DNA from: Nocardia vinacea
Lineage (GTDB): Bacteria > Actinomycetota > Actinomycetes > Mycobacteriales > Mycobacteriaceae
DNA: 64,000 nt
Direction: 5' to 3'
Assembly (NCBI RefSeq): GCF_035920345.1
Contig: NZ_CP109149.1
Span: 8,804,001-8,868,000, forward strand
Made by a program: the position numbers and the translations under genes. The first letter of the stretch is position 1. Each line of letters starts with the position of its first letter. The notes beneath the pieces were generated by a model that did not search any database, had not been told where the DNA came from, and saw only the letters and a program-made list of their open reading frames with translations. Positions 8,153 to 16,864 of the stretch are shown here, one piece after another.

Positions 8153-10051
8153 ATGCGTAACCGTGGTGAATCGTTCCCGGTAATCCGAGTGGGTCCATTG
8201 AGTCTCGCCCAACAACTTGTCTGGGTTGGACTACATTTTCGAGAGCAGGGCGAGCCCTTGCCCCCGCTTCATCAGAATTGGGACATCCCGGGCAGCCCAC
8301 CTGTTGATGTCGTGCTTCGTGCCCTTGCGAACCAAGTGGGTCACCATGAAGTTCTCAGGACGGCCTTTGTGCAAGGCCCGGATGGAGTGCCTATCCAAGT
8401 GGTGTACGATGAGGAGTACTTTACACTACCTGTCTCAGTAGTCTCCTTGTCGGCTGTCGATGACTTCTCGCGAACTGCGACTATTCCCCTGGCGTCCGGT
8501 TCGATGTTCAACGGACCGTTATGGGATATCCGCATCTACGCAAAGAACGGTCTTGTACGCAGTATCGGGCTGCGATGCGAGCACATCGTCACAGACGGTC
8601 AGGGTCTACGCAATTGGCAGTCAGAATTGCTGGATCTATGTGCTGGCCGGAAAATTCCTAGTCCAACCCTGCAGCCGATTGACCGCGCGAATCGGGATGC
8701 TAAGCGCTCGACTGTTTGGAAAGCGTCCGAAGTAATGCCTCAGGCTGTTGTCCCTCAGATTGTCGTACCTCCAATCGATGTGGCGGATTCATCGAAGAGG
8801 TACGTGCTGATAAGAGCATACTTCGACGGGATTCTGCCGTTGGTTGACCACGCGGCGCGGGTACTTGCGATGTCGCGGGCTCAGTTGTTTCTGCTTATTT
8901 TCAGCTGGTTATTGAGCCGGTTTTCCGGCATGCCTTGGGTTTACTTTGCGGTGGTGCTTCACAATCGTTCGAAGGATGACCGCGGCATCGATTGTCAAAT
9001 GCTACCTGTCGGTCTCGCGACTCATGTTCCTTCCGAGGGGACGATCCGAGAGGTGTCCGACAGCATCAAGCACAGTGTGACGGCTGCGTATCGGCGTCAG
9101 CGCGGATTCGATGCTGATGCGCAGTTCGGCACACAGATGAGCGCCTGCGCTGACAGAGGAATCGGGCGGCCGGTTCCGTTCATGTTCAATTTTCAAGGTG
9201 GACCGAATCCAGGCTTGGAGATCGCTACCGTTGATAGCCCGACTCCTCGGCTAAGATTCCAGCATTTAGACGACGCCGACGGTGCGCCGCAGCATAATTC
9301 GGTGTCGATCTACCTCGGTCCGGCAATCGGAAATGGCCGAGGAGATTGCATGGTCGAGGTAAATATCGATACCGCGCATATACCGGTTAGGACCGTCAAC
9401 AGCATGGTAGACATCTTACCTCGTGTGCTCGCTCGGATTGTGAATAGCCCGGCTCTCACCATAGCGGAACTGGATGGAATGTTGCCGGCAGCGTTTCTGC
9501 GGCAGGACTGCGGGACGGCTACCGTTCGCAACTTGTGGGTACGACTGGAGGTGATTCAGGATATGGTCGATTCCTGCGTCGGCGTGAAATGGTCGAGGCT
9601 GGAAATACGGAACGATGAAGTTGTCGCTGTCGTCGAATTACATCCAGATTGGTCCCCGTTCGACGTGCACGAAATGCTTCTTTCGCGCCTGGCTGACAGA
9701 ACGGACGTCTGTGCACCTCACCGATACAAACTGGTGAATAGACGCGACGACTCGCCTCTAAGCATGCAAGTTGTCGCCGAGTGGTGCCCCTCACAGGGCT
9801 GGCCGCAACTGACAGCGAGCACCCGAGGGGAGGTTGAGTTGTGCCGATCGCTGGAAAATGTGCATGGGGCGCCATTTGAGAACCTAGCGCTCACATATAG
9901 TCAGGCAGGTGGGCGACTTCTGTTGTGGCCTGCGGTCGTCGAGACTCTTCGTCGTCAGGGCCTGACCGGGTTGACTCCAGCACACGTTAGGAAGCCCTTG
10001 ACACTGAGGCACATCGCTCGATGCCTGATTCATGTGTCATCTGACGAATAG
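8153..10051 (+). CDS. Stand-alone condensation-domain enzyme
   Basis: A 632-residue NRPS condensation-type acyltransferase, joining a carrier-bound acyl group to an amine or alcohol. LSLAQQLVWVGLHF matches the C1 latch region, and CEHIVTDGQGL is the catalytic motif: the first His of HHxxxDG is Glu143, while the essential second His (His144), Asp148 and Gly149 remain. The C domain takes about 450 residues; the remaining 180 are unrecognised and may be a docking or degenerate domain. Start ATG 8153 is set by AAGGAGG 9-15 bases upstream. It lies 183 bases after the second ligase, the last NRPS-type gene of the run. Amide or ester formation on a dihydroxybenzoyl unit is a plausible but unproven role. 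Confidence 0.83.
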   Translation: MRNRGESFPVIRVGPLSLAQQLVWVGLHFREQGEPLPPLHQNWDIPGSPPVDVVLRALANQVGHHEVLRTAFVQGPDGVPIQVVYDEEYFTLPVSVVSLSAVDDFSRTATIPLASGSMFNGPLWDIRIYAKNGLVRSIGLRCEHIVTDGQGLRNWQSELLDLCAGRKIPSPTLQPIDRANRDAKRSTVWKASEVMPQAVVPQIVVPPIDVADSSKRYVLIRAYFDGILPLVDHAARVLAMSRAQLFLLIFSWLLSRFSGMPWVYFAVVLHNRSKDDRGIDCQMLPVGLATHVPSEGTIREVSDSIKHSVTAAYRRQRGFDADAQFGTQMSACADRGIGRPVPFMFNFQGGPNPGLEIATVDSPTPRLRFQHLDDADGAPQHNSVSIYLGPAIGNGRGDCMVEVNIDTAHIPVRTVNSMVDILPRVLARIVNSPALTIAELDGMLPAAFLRQDCGTATVRNLWVRLEVIQDMVDSCVGVKWSRLEIRNDEVVAVVELHPDWSPFDVHEMLLSRLADRTDVCAPHRYKLVNRRDDSPLSMQVVAEWCPSQGWPQLTASTRGEVELCRSLENVHGAPFENLALTYSQAGGRLLLWPAVVETLRRQGLTGLTPAHVRKPLTLRHIARCLIHVSSDE

Positions 10052-10364
10052 ATACCCGCAAAATTAAGCGCACGTGGTGGATGCGCAGCCCGACGGCCTC
10101 GAATCCTCGAAGTCGATCCGATATGTCGGGCTCGTGGATCTACCGGCGATCCTCGGCATTCAGTTCGACTCATCTCGATAACGGTGGGCACATGAGTCCT
10201 ACTGGTGAGTCGATGCCGCAGTGTGAATGCCCTCGCCGGCCAGTGGCGGATGGTCGTTGGATAGGGCACTCGCAGGTAGAGTTGGCACTGTCGCGTTGAT
10301 ATGGGCGGCAAGACGGCTGGCTGAGGTAACAGGGTAATGGGGGAGAGAGTACTGTGCGTGCCTG
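10052..10364. other. Intergenic stretch before DUF418 gene
   Basis: No supported gene. A 35-codon frame starts at ATG 10192, includes a CECP motif and ends at 10299, but only GGTGGG precedes it and I cannot call it coding. GGGGGAGAGAG lies about 15 bases before the DUF418 start. Confidence 0.4.
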
Positions 10365-11537
10365 ATGAATCCGCTTAACCTTCAGCCTGTGAAATCTATG
10401 AAAGTTCTTTCGGCCCCTTCGTATCATCCAGCGTCTCGTATCGGTACGGTGGATATGTTACGAGGCTTCTCCCTCGGCGGAATCTATTTGGTCAATATCA
10501 CCCAAATGAACGTTCCTTGGGGCCTGAGCGCAGGTCCGCTCGATAATACGCTGGTATTCGTATTCGTCGGAAAATTCTATCCTCTCTTTTCGTTCTTGTT
10601 CGGCTATTCGATTACACTGCAGATTCGTTCGGCGAACCGGGCCGGTGTTCCTGCGAAGTGGCGGATCATCCGGCGTTGCACGACGCTGGCGCTCATCGGC
10701 ATCGCACACGCAGTGCTTCTGTTCACGGGGGACGTTCTCACTGTCTATGGCGCGGCTGGAGTGGTGTTACTGCTACTGAGCGCGATGCGGGCGCGTTTCG
10801 TATTGACGGTGGCGGGTCTGATGTATTCGGTGGTGATCGCTCTTTCTACGATCCTCGCTGTCCTCGGTGTATCTGCTGATGAGGGTCACCGTACAAAATC
10901 TGAAATGATCGGAATCATCCGCACAGGTGGTCTTCCTCTAATTCTCGCACGCTGGCAGGAGTTCACGTCTCATCCGTTCGCGCATCTTCAGTTCGCACTG
11001 CTCGTGTTGCCGCTATTCCTTGTTGGACTGGCGGCTGGCAAGATTCGGCTGCTGGAAGACCCGGTTCGATACCTCCCAATGCTTCCGCGCGCGCAGGTGA
11101 TCGGTCTCGGACTCGGCGCGCCGTTGACGCTGGCGGCGATGCTGATCCACAAGCCTTGGGTCGTGGCGTTGTTCATGGTTGCTTCACCGTTACTCACCAT
11201 GGCCTACGCGGCGACCCTGCTGCGCCTGGCACACTCGCGATATGCCCTGGTGACAATCTTCGCCCCAGCGGGCAGGGTTGCCGCGACGAACTACATTGCG
11301 CAGTCACTGATTGGTGCAATTCTCTTCACCGGGTATGGATTCGCTTTGGCAGGTCGGTTGCCCGAGGTTCTCCTGGTCGGCACCGCCGTCGTGATCTATG
11401 CGATCCAGCTCGGAGTTAGTGCGTGGTATGTCCGTCGATTCCAGCACGGGCCCATCGAGTGGGTTCTGAGATTGTTCACGTACGGCCTCGCCGGTGCGAA
11501 AGGCACTAGTGTCCCGACGGGGACAGGTCCTTCCTGA
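10365..11537 (+). CDS. DUF418/YeiB-family integral membrane protein
   Basis: A 390-residue polytopic protein with about nine to ten hydrophobic segments. Family landmarks are visible: RIGTVDMLRGFSLGGIYLVN at the N-terminus, FYPLFSFLFGYS and a conserved C-terminal region with RVAATNYIAQSLIGAILF. DUF418 proteins are inner-membrane proteins of uncertain function, often found in actinomycete natural-product clusters, where export or membrane acyl transfer has been proposed. Residues 1-20 are polar and the true start could be the later Met near 10398. It closes the NRPS-like run and may export the product (inference). Confidence 0.83.
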   Translation: MNPLNLQPVKSMKVLSAPSYHPASRIGTVDMLRGFSLGGIYLVNITQMNVPWGLSAGPLDNTLVFVFVGKFYPLFSFLFGYSITLQIRSANRAGVPAKWRIIRRCTTLALIGIAHAVLLFTGDVLTVYGAAGVVLLLLSAMRARFVLTVAGLMYSVVIALSTILAVLGVSADEGHRTKSEMIGIIRTGGLPLILARWQEFTSHPFAHLQFALLVLPLFLVGLAAGKIRLLEDPVRYLPMLPRAQVIGLGLGAPLTLAAMLIHKPWVVALFMVASPLLTMAYAATLLRLAHSRYALVTIFAPAGRVAATNYIAQSLIGAILFTGYGFALAGRLPEVLLVGTAVVIYAIQLGVSAWYVRRFQHGPIEWVLRLFTYGLAGAKGTSVPTGTGPS

Positions 11538-12694
11538 CCTGCTCGTGTTCTCAATGGCGGCTGGTTTGAGAGCGTGCGTTCCACTGGCGACAGTCGAGTT
11601 GGCGGCGGAGCGGCGACGGGCATTGGTCACTGTGGTTGAGCGCATTCATTGCCCGCCCGGCGTCGTCGCCTCGCCACCGCGCGGCCCGCGTTGATGCTGT
11701 GCACTGAACAGATGCTGGCAGTTTGGATTCGATGTAGCCGTCGCACCGCGACCGATCTGGGCCTCACCAGCTGTTCCGGGCCACCCGCCGGGGCACAGCC
11801 TCCGGAAGAGCTGAAACGCGGTGACTCTGCCGACCGGCTCCTGTCCTCTCCCACCGCCCGCACGGGCCGTCTTCAGAATGGCCTTCGGCTACGACGAGAG
11901 GCAGGAAGAGGTCTCCCGCCTGTTCACGAACCCCGGCCGCGCCCGGAACTTTGACTATGAGCCCGATATCGATCGTCGCCGCAGCAACGTCATCTGCGGG
12001 GCAGGTGTGCTCGACATCCGGTTTGGCGGGGGGACGGCCGCTCGATGCAGAGGCAGTCACCACCCTATGAGAAGAGTCAAGAGAGTGTGGAAGCTGCATC
12101 GAGTGACCACCTCGACACGGGGCCGGGGCCAGCGCTGACCGGGCTCGACGTGCGTTGGCGAGTCGCTGATCGGGCTTCTCGTTCGAGCACTGCGGGTCCT
12201 CGAACGGCACCTGCCCGGCACCGGGCGCGGAGCAGAAGTCTGATTGCTGGCGCTGTACCGATTGCGGGCTGGCCCGGTGGTCGATGGTCATCACCGTGTT
12301 CGAGGCTCGGCGGGCGAACGTCTCAGGGGCTCGAACCGCAGATGCTCTCGAAAGTCTGTGCCGTCCCCGCACGTCAATCGTCCATATGGCGAGTAATGCG
12401 CCCCGCGCCTCAGCGGGAGGCGCCCACGTTGCCCCCGAGGGCACGCTGAATTGGGCTCAGTAAGCGAGTCGAACTCCGGCTCGCGACGGGTGCTCACGCC
12501 ATGAGACAACACTGCTAAGGTCTCCTCGGTTTTCGTGCGGCGGAAAGAGACGCGGCGAAGATTTTCAGGACGACCAAGATGTAGGTGTGTTTCTTGTGCC
12601 TGGTGAAAAATAAGACCTCGCGCACAACATATGGCCCGAACGTTCTTCACCACTCAAACCGGGTCGTATAGCCTGGCTTTGGGGATTTACCCCG
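11538..12694. other. 1.1-kb stretch without a supportable gene
   Basis: Frames up to 226 codons exist on both strands, but their compositions are Arg/Pro/Ser-heavy and inconsistent, and none has a convincing start. It may be decayed DNA. The last 100 bases lead into the 45-codon peptide gene at 12742. Confidence 0.5.
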
Positions 12695-12713
12695 CCCGAA
12701 GTTTTCATTCGGG
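12695..12713 (+). promoter_or_regulatory. Small stem-loop in the leader of the peptide gene
   Basis: CCCGAA (12695-12700) pairs with TTCGGG (12708-12713) across a 7-base loop. It ends 28 bases before ATG 12742, just before the AGAGAGG ribosome binding site, so it could modulate translation. Confidence 0.4.
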
Positions 12714-12741
12714 GGTGAAGTCGAAAGAGAGGTTGATTAAC

Positions 12742-12879
12742 ATGGGCGCAAACGTGAAGCGCGTGATGGAGGAACTGCGGGCAAGCGAGCGGGAGCATGC
12801 CTCCGATCCGACTATGGCGGACGAGATCCTCAAAACCGGCAAGGTTGCGTGGGTCCGGGCTTACGCGGTCGCAGTCTAA
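12742..12879 (+). CDS. Candidate precursor or signalling peptide, 45 residues
   Basis: ATG 12742 follows AGAGAGG with good spacing. The 45-residue product has a charged, helix-prone first half (VKRVMEELRASEREHA) and a hydrophobic aromatic tail ending KVAWVRAYAVAV. A charged leader and short hydrophobic core is the usual look of RiPP or scaffold peptides, but I recognise no family. The frame could begin further upstream at 12631, giving 82 residues, but that part looks non-coding. A long stem-loop follows, then the M29/NicX-like gene. A membrane-active or toxin-like peptide is an alternative. Confidence 0.55.
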   Translation: MGANVKRVMEELRASEREHASDPTMADEILKTGKVAWVRAYAVAV

Positions 12880-12894
12880 TAGCCCTCTAAAAGG

Positions 12895-12947
12895 GTAGGC
12901 AGCCTGTCGACGCGAGTGCATGTAATGTCAGCCGACAGACTGCCTAC
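12895..12947 (+). promoter_or_regulatory. Long stem-loop between peptide gene and metalloenzyme gene
   Basis: GTAGGCAG (12895-12902) pairs with CTGCCTAC (12940-12947) and CTGTCG (12904-12909) with CGACAG (12933-12938). This gives a 14-bp stem with one mismatch and a 23-base loop. It begins 15 bases after the peptide stop and has no T tract, so it may be a processing or attenuation element that leaves the peptide message more abundant than the enzyme message. Confidence 0.65.
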
Positions 12948-13027
12948 TCATATAGGCGCCTTCGTTCACGTCGCGGGTCCGGCTGAATGCCCAGAACCCG
13001 CGCCTAGGCCTGAATCGAGACTGTTCC

Positions 13028-14224
13028 GTGAGTGACATCGTCGATAGAATTGAAGAGTGCTCTGATGGCAGCGGGGAGGTAAGCGATCAACAGCGCGAGA
13101 ACAAAATCCTGTCTGGCGTGAGAGATCTGCTTGACGCGTACCTGAGCATTCGAGATGGTGACAGTTGCATTGTTGTGTACACGCCTCCCTGTCGAGAATA
13201 TGCTGCATATCTGAAGATTGAGCTCGATAGTCGGGGCATTTCAAACGATGCCGTGGCTATGCGGCCGTACTCTGATCTGGGACTTCGAGAGGAGCTTGGG
13301 CGATTCCTTCCAGACTTGGCGCGGTCGCCGGGGAAGCTCTGTGTAATAACCCTCGAGGCCGAGGGTATCACGAATTCGGATGTATTCGAGGAGATCATTT
13401 CCGAATACGGAAAGAGCCGCGTCAAGCTTTTTCGTATTATCAGCGCATCGGACGAACTTTTCTATTACGGACTTAAATCGAGTCCCCAAGAAATCTCGCA
13501 GCGTAATGCCACACTGCTCGAGCTTTTTCGGTCCGAGAACGAGATCCGCGTCAGGAATACGGCAGGCACGGACGTTCTAATTGAATTCGATCACGACAGA
13601 TACGATTGGGTGAGCGTACGGGGTGCCTGGCGGCCAGGAGTGTTCACCGTCCTCCCGGCCGGCGAACTGGCGACATATGCAAAAAGCGTCAATGGAAGAA
13701 TAGTCGCTGACGGGGCAATGCGGGTCAATGTTGTCCATACACTGGATCCGAGACTCGAGGTCAACCCCATTTCTATTACCGTCGAGGACTCGCTAGCGAC
13801 GCACCTAGAATGCGCTGACGACGATCTTCTCGAGTTGGCTCAAGCCTGCTTTCGCCGCCCACATGGAAACCGGGTTGGTGAGCTCGGGTTCGGCACGAAT
13901 GCCGGGTGTACGACGTTCGCTGCACACAACTCGCATTTGAACGAACGCTTCCCCGGACTTCATATTGGATTTGGCAGTCACAATCAACCTTTCGAAATAG
14001 TTGACTATCTAACAGACATACATCTTGACGTAGTCACCAACGATGCCGAGGTGGAGCTGCCGCGTGCAGGTCGGACGATTAGGCTGTCGGAGCTCGCTCC
14101 GCGCCCGGGCATAATTCATCCCTTTATGACTCGTGATAACGATCTGGTCGGAGATTGCTGCAGCCGGGGCTGTCTTCCAACGCTGCAAAACGGCCTGCTT
14201 TTCAATGGTGCAACACCTTCCTGA
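13028..14224 (+). CDS. Aminopeptidase M29 / NicX-like metalloenzyme
   Basis: A 398-residue protein with the C-terminal signature of the M29 (thermophilic aminopeptidase) family, which also contains the Fe(II) ring-cleaving 2,5-dihydroxypyridine dioxygenase NicX. Visible landmarks: LPAGELATYAKSVNGRIV (Glu213), GELGFGTNAG (Glu285), NERFPGLHIGFG (Glu306, His312) and DIHLDVV (His332, Asp334). These match the metal ligands of the family in order. The first 200 residues fit the family's N-terminal domain loosely. The start is GTG 13028 with a poor ribosome site. Next to a peptide gene it could be a maturation peptidase; inside a dihydroxyaromatic cluster it could be a ring-cleaving or amide-cleaving enzyme. 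The sequence does not decide. Confidence 0.7.
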   Translation: MSDIVDRIEECSDGSGEVSDQQRENKILSGVRDLLDAYLSIRDGDSCIVVYTPPCREYAAYLKIELDSRGISNDAVAMRPYSDLGLREELGRFLPDLARSPGKLCVITLEAEGITNSDVFEEIISEYGKSRVKLFRIISASDELFYYGLKSSPQEISQRNATLLELFRSENEIRVRNTAGTDVLIEFDHDRYDWVSVRGAWRPGVFTVLPAGELATYAKSVNGRIVADGAMRVNVVHTLDPRLEVNPISITVEDSLATHLECADDDLLELAQACFRRPHGNRVGELGFGTNAGCTTFAAHNSHLNERFPGLHIGFGSHNQPFEIVDYLTDIHLDVVTNDAEVELPRAGRTIRLSELAPRPGIIHPFMTRDNDLVGDCCSRGCLPTLQNGLLFNGATPS

Positions 14225-14304
14225 CATTAGATGGAGGGTTCTCCTTCCGACGGGCACCGCATAGTTGATAATATCCACATCTCCTATTGATTCGGAGTGG
14301 TTCG

Positions 14305-14466
14305 GTGAATAGAATATTGCGGCTATGTATCGAGAATCGCAAAGAATACGAAGGTGGGGTGCGCGGGTTGACGACTCATGCTCGTGACGACGCGGGGGGC
14401 CCTCCATGGTCTCTTGTTCACACATGGGAAGCGCCGGAGGGGCTTTCTATGTGTGATGAAGTTTAG
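14305..14466 (+). CDS. Candidate small peptide, 53 residues
   Basis: GTG 14305 is preceded by GGAG at 7-base spacing. The product is charged at the N-terminus and contains PPWSLVHTWEAPEGLS with two Trp, ending CDEV. It is not recognised. Its 3' half overlaps the stem-loop at 14419-14455, which lowers confidence. It is noted because it lies between two other short candidate genes. Confidence 0.3.
   Translation: MNRILRLCIENRKEYEGGVRGLTTHARDDAGGPPWSLVHTWEAPEGLSMCDEV
14419..14455 (+). terminator. Imperfect stem-loop, possible terminator
   Basis: CACACAT (14419-14425) pairs with ATGTGTG (14449-14455), with further partial pairing of AAGC and GCTT inside. It lies about 195 bases after the M29/NicX-like stop. 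There is no T tract. Confidence 0.35.
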
Positions 14467-14564
14467 CCCACCCCTCCGGGCTGCGGTTCTGGGCTTGTTA
14501 CCGGCGAGCCTGTGACGCGTTGGTTCCGTTGTCGGGCAGGCCATTGCGAAACAGAGGATAGCGT

Positions 14565-14723
14565 ATGAGATACGGGATAATTGGGCTCATCAGTTTATCG
14601 GCCATAACGGTGGTAGCAACAACCGATCTTCCGGGTATCGATCCCTTCGAAGCCGGTCCTGCGATTATCGCGATGCCGGATTCCCCGTGTCCTCCGTGTC
14701 TGCCCGACACCTCTCGGGATTAG
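14565..14723 (+). CDS. Candidate small exported peptide, 52 residues
   Basis: ATG 14565 follows AGAGG at about 8-base spacing. The first 20 residues (MRYGIIGLISLSAITVVATT) form a short hydrophobic segment like a signal or anchor. The rest is acidic and Pro-rich and contains a CPPC motif near the end (PDSPCPPCLPD), a possible redox or metal site. It is not recognised. It lies 247 bases before dpgA, on the same strand. Confidence 0.4.
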   Translation: MRYGIIGLISLSAITVVATTDLPGIDPFEAGPAIIAMPDSPCPPCLPDTSRD

Positions 14724-14891
14724 TCTCTCGCTGGCATGGGGCCAATGGGACCTGTTCGGTCGCCGGCGCGATGCGTTGATGGAGTTGCGCGCAGCTTATC
14801 GATGTAGGGTCGCTGCTCGGACGGCGCGCTATTCGGTCTGGAAAAAAAATGTGTTCCTCGCCGACGTTTCGAGGAGACCTGTGGCGGGTCG

Positions 14892-14919
14892 TGAACGTAC
14901 CATCCGTTCATGTTATACA
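14892..14919 (+). promoter_or_regulatory. Inverted repeat and promoter-like site upstream of dpgA
   Basis: TGAACG (14892-14897) and CGTTCA (14905-14910) form a perfect 6-bp inverted repeat with a 7-base spacer. TATACA (about 14914-14919) follows, about 18 bases after GTGAAC, a plausible -35/-10 pair. An operator or activator site for the dpg operon is likely; which regulator binds is unknown. Confidence 0.45.
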
Positions 14920-14970
14920 TTGAGTGATCTGGGGGAATGAGATGATATTCAGAGAATCTGGGATTTCCGC

Positions 14971-16059
14971 ATGATAATTCGGCGTCCTAACATTATTGAA
15001 CCAACTCCGGAATCTCCCAGAATTATCGGCGTGGGCTCCGCCGTCCCCGAAAATTCGTATTCACAAGATGAGATACTGGAGCTGTTCGGAATCGAAGATC
15101 CGCGAATTCGATCTATGTTTCATAACAGTGCGATCGAGCGACGCTTCCTTACCCTGCCTCCCGTTAGCTCGGACGGTAGACGACGGACGGAGACACAAGG
15201 GGAGCTGTTGGCGAAGCATCGTGCCCAGTGCCTCGACATGGGATCTCGGGCACTCGAGGAGTGCCTCAAGCAACTCGGCGCCAGCCTGTCTGATGTCCGA
15301 TACCTATGCTGCGTGACCTCGACTGGCCTTCTCACCCCTGGGATCAGCGCGCTGCTGATCCGCGAAATGAACCTGAGTGCCGCTTGCGCCCGGTTGGACG
15401 TGGTCGGGATGGGATGCAATGCAGGTCTCAACGGTCTCGCGGCAGCTGCGAACTGGGCCAAGGCTCATCCCGGCGAACTGGCCATTCTGCTGTGTGTGGA
15501 GGCCTGTTCCGCCGCCTACGTGTTCGACGGCACGATGCGCACGTCGGTCGTTAACAGTCTCTTTGGGGACGGCGCTGCGGCCGCGGCAGTGGTGTCCGGA
15601 CATGGCGACACCGACGCAGGCCCCGCGCTCGTCAAGTTCTCGAGCCTGGTGATTCCGGAGGCGATTGATGCGATGCGTTACGACTGGGACGACGAGCAGG
15701 GCAAATTCAGTTTTTTCCTCGATCGTGATGTGCCCTACGTAGTCGGAGCGAATGCCGAGACCGCGTTGGGGCAGCTTCTTGAGGCCACCGGGCTCGGCCT
15801 CCGTGACATCACTCACTGGTTGGTGCATTCCGGGGGCAAGAAGGTTATTGACGCCGTCAGCATCAACTTGGGTCTCACCGGTCATGACGTGCGACACACG
15901 ACCGGCGTCCTACGGGACTTCGGGAACCTCTCCAGCGGCTCGTTCCTGTTCTCGTACATACGGCTGCTTGAAGAGGGCACGGCACGTCCGGGCGATTACA
16001 GCGTCCTCATGACTATGGGTCCCGGCTCCACGATCGAAGCCGCACTCGCGCGTTGGTAG
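14971..16059 (+). CDS. dpgA: 3,5-dihydroxyphenylacetyl-CoA synthase (type III PKS)
   Basis: A 362-residue chalcone-synthase-fold enzyme that condenses four malonyl-CoA into the 3,5-dihydroxyphenylacetyl skeleton, helped by DpgB and DpgD. The catalytic triad is visible: Cys149 in VVGMGCNAGLNG, His286 in WLVHSGGKK and Asn319 in RDFGNLSSGSFLF. MTMGPG near the C-terminus is the usual type III PKS GPG region. Length and four-gene order match the dpgABCD operons of glycopeptide clusters such as balhimycin and vancomycin. The start ATG 14971 has a weak ribosome site. It is the first gene of a tight rightward operon running to 21620. Confidence 0.95.
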   Translation: MIIRRPNIIEPTPESPRIIGVGSAVPENSYSQDEILELFGIEDPRIRSMFHNSAIERRFLTLPPVSSDGRRRTETQGELLAKHRAQCLDMGSRALEECLKQLGASLSDVRYLCCVTSTGLLTPGISALLIREMNLSAACARLDVVGMGCNAGLNGLAAAANWAKAHPGELAILLCVEACSAAYVFDGTMRTSVVNSLFGDGAAAAAVVSGHGDTDAGPALVKFSSLVIPEAIDAMRYDWDDEQGKFSFFLDRDVPYVVGANAETALGQLLEATGLGLRDITHWLVHSGGKKVIDAVSINLGLTGHDVRHTTGVLRDFGNLSSGSFLFSYIRLLEEGTARPGDYSVLMTMGPGSTIEAALARW

Positions 16060-16074
16060 CACTGGATATCGCAG

Positions 16075-16833
16075 ATGGAGTTTGGCAGGACCATGCCCGT
16101 AGAAGAATCGGCCTCCCCTTTGAATCACGTCGTCGATCGGTGCCTCACAATCGATTGCACGGCCCCACTGTCTATCGCGCTCGTGGATCGGCTGAACGCG
16201 TTCTGCTCGTCGGCTGAGGGGACGGGCGCACCGCTCGTGTGCCTGATTCGCCTCACGGGAGCTGACACAGCGACCGCCGGTCAGTGGCCTGCCCCGGTTG
16301 AGATCCACCTGGTGAACAAGTGGGAGCTCGCATTGCGCCGCCTTGAGCGGCTCGATGCGGTGACTGTGGCCTTGGTCGAGGCGAACTGTGGGGGCCCGGC
16401 GTTCGATGTCGTGCTCGCCGTTGATTATCGGGTCGCCACTGCCGATGCCCGGCTGTACCCTCCTTCGCTCGCCGGCGACGTCTGGCCAGGCATGGGGCTC
16501 TACCGGTTGGCCAATCAGTTCGGAGTGGCGGCTGCTCGCAGGCTCCTGCTGTTCGCCGAGGAAATGACTTCTGCGGTCGCGGAGCGTATTGGTTTGATCG
16601 ACGAGACGGGCGATCCGGTCAGCATCCTCGAGGCGCGGATACCGATCCTGCGTACACGGGCCGGTTCCGAGCTGGCCATCCGGCGGCGGCTGTTGCTCGA
16701 TGCAACGTCCGTCAGTTTCGAGGACGCCCTCGGATCCCATCTGGCGGCTTGCTCCAGGGCATTGACACGTGGATCTGACAACTTGGGTGTGCTTTTTCCC
16801 CCATCAGCTGGCGAACCCGCCCGTCGTAGGTAG
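16075..16833 (+). CDS. dpgB: Enoyl-CoA hydratase-like DpgB
   Basis: A crotonase-fold protein of 252 residues from ATG 16075, or 246 from ATG 16093, which matches the usual length better. The core VALVEANCGGPAFDVVLAVD and the segment ATADARLYPPSLAGDVWPGM follow the crotonase pattern with reduced oxyanion-hole motifs, as expected for DpgB. In characterised systems DpgB strongly stimulates DpgA, and with DpgD promotes dehydration and aromatisation of the polyketide. It lies 15 bases after dpgA. Confidence 0.9.
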   Translation: MEFGRTMPVEESASPLNHVVDRCLTIDCTAPLSIALVDRLNAFCSSAEGTGAPLVCLIRLTGADTATAGQWPAPVEIHLVNKWELALRRLERLDAVTVALVEANCGGPAFDVVLAVDYRVATADARLYPPSLAGDVWPGMGLYRLANQFGVAAARRLLLFAEEMTSAVAERIGLIDETGDPVSILEARIPILRTRAGSELAIRRRLLLDATSVSFEDALGSHLAACSRALTRGSDNLGVLFPPSAGEPARRR

Positions 16834-16864
16834 GCGACCGGTACCGGAACAAAGGAACTCACCA

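Noticed and set aside
11764..12444. A 226-codon leftward frame
   Set aside because: Composition is mixed and shadow-like, no start signal, and it overlaps equally long rightward frames; no domain visible.
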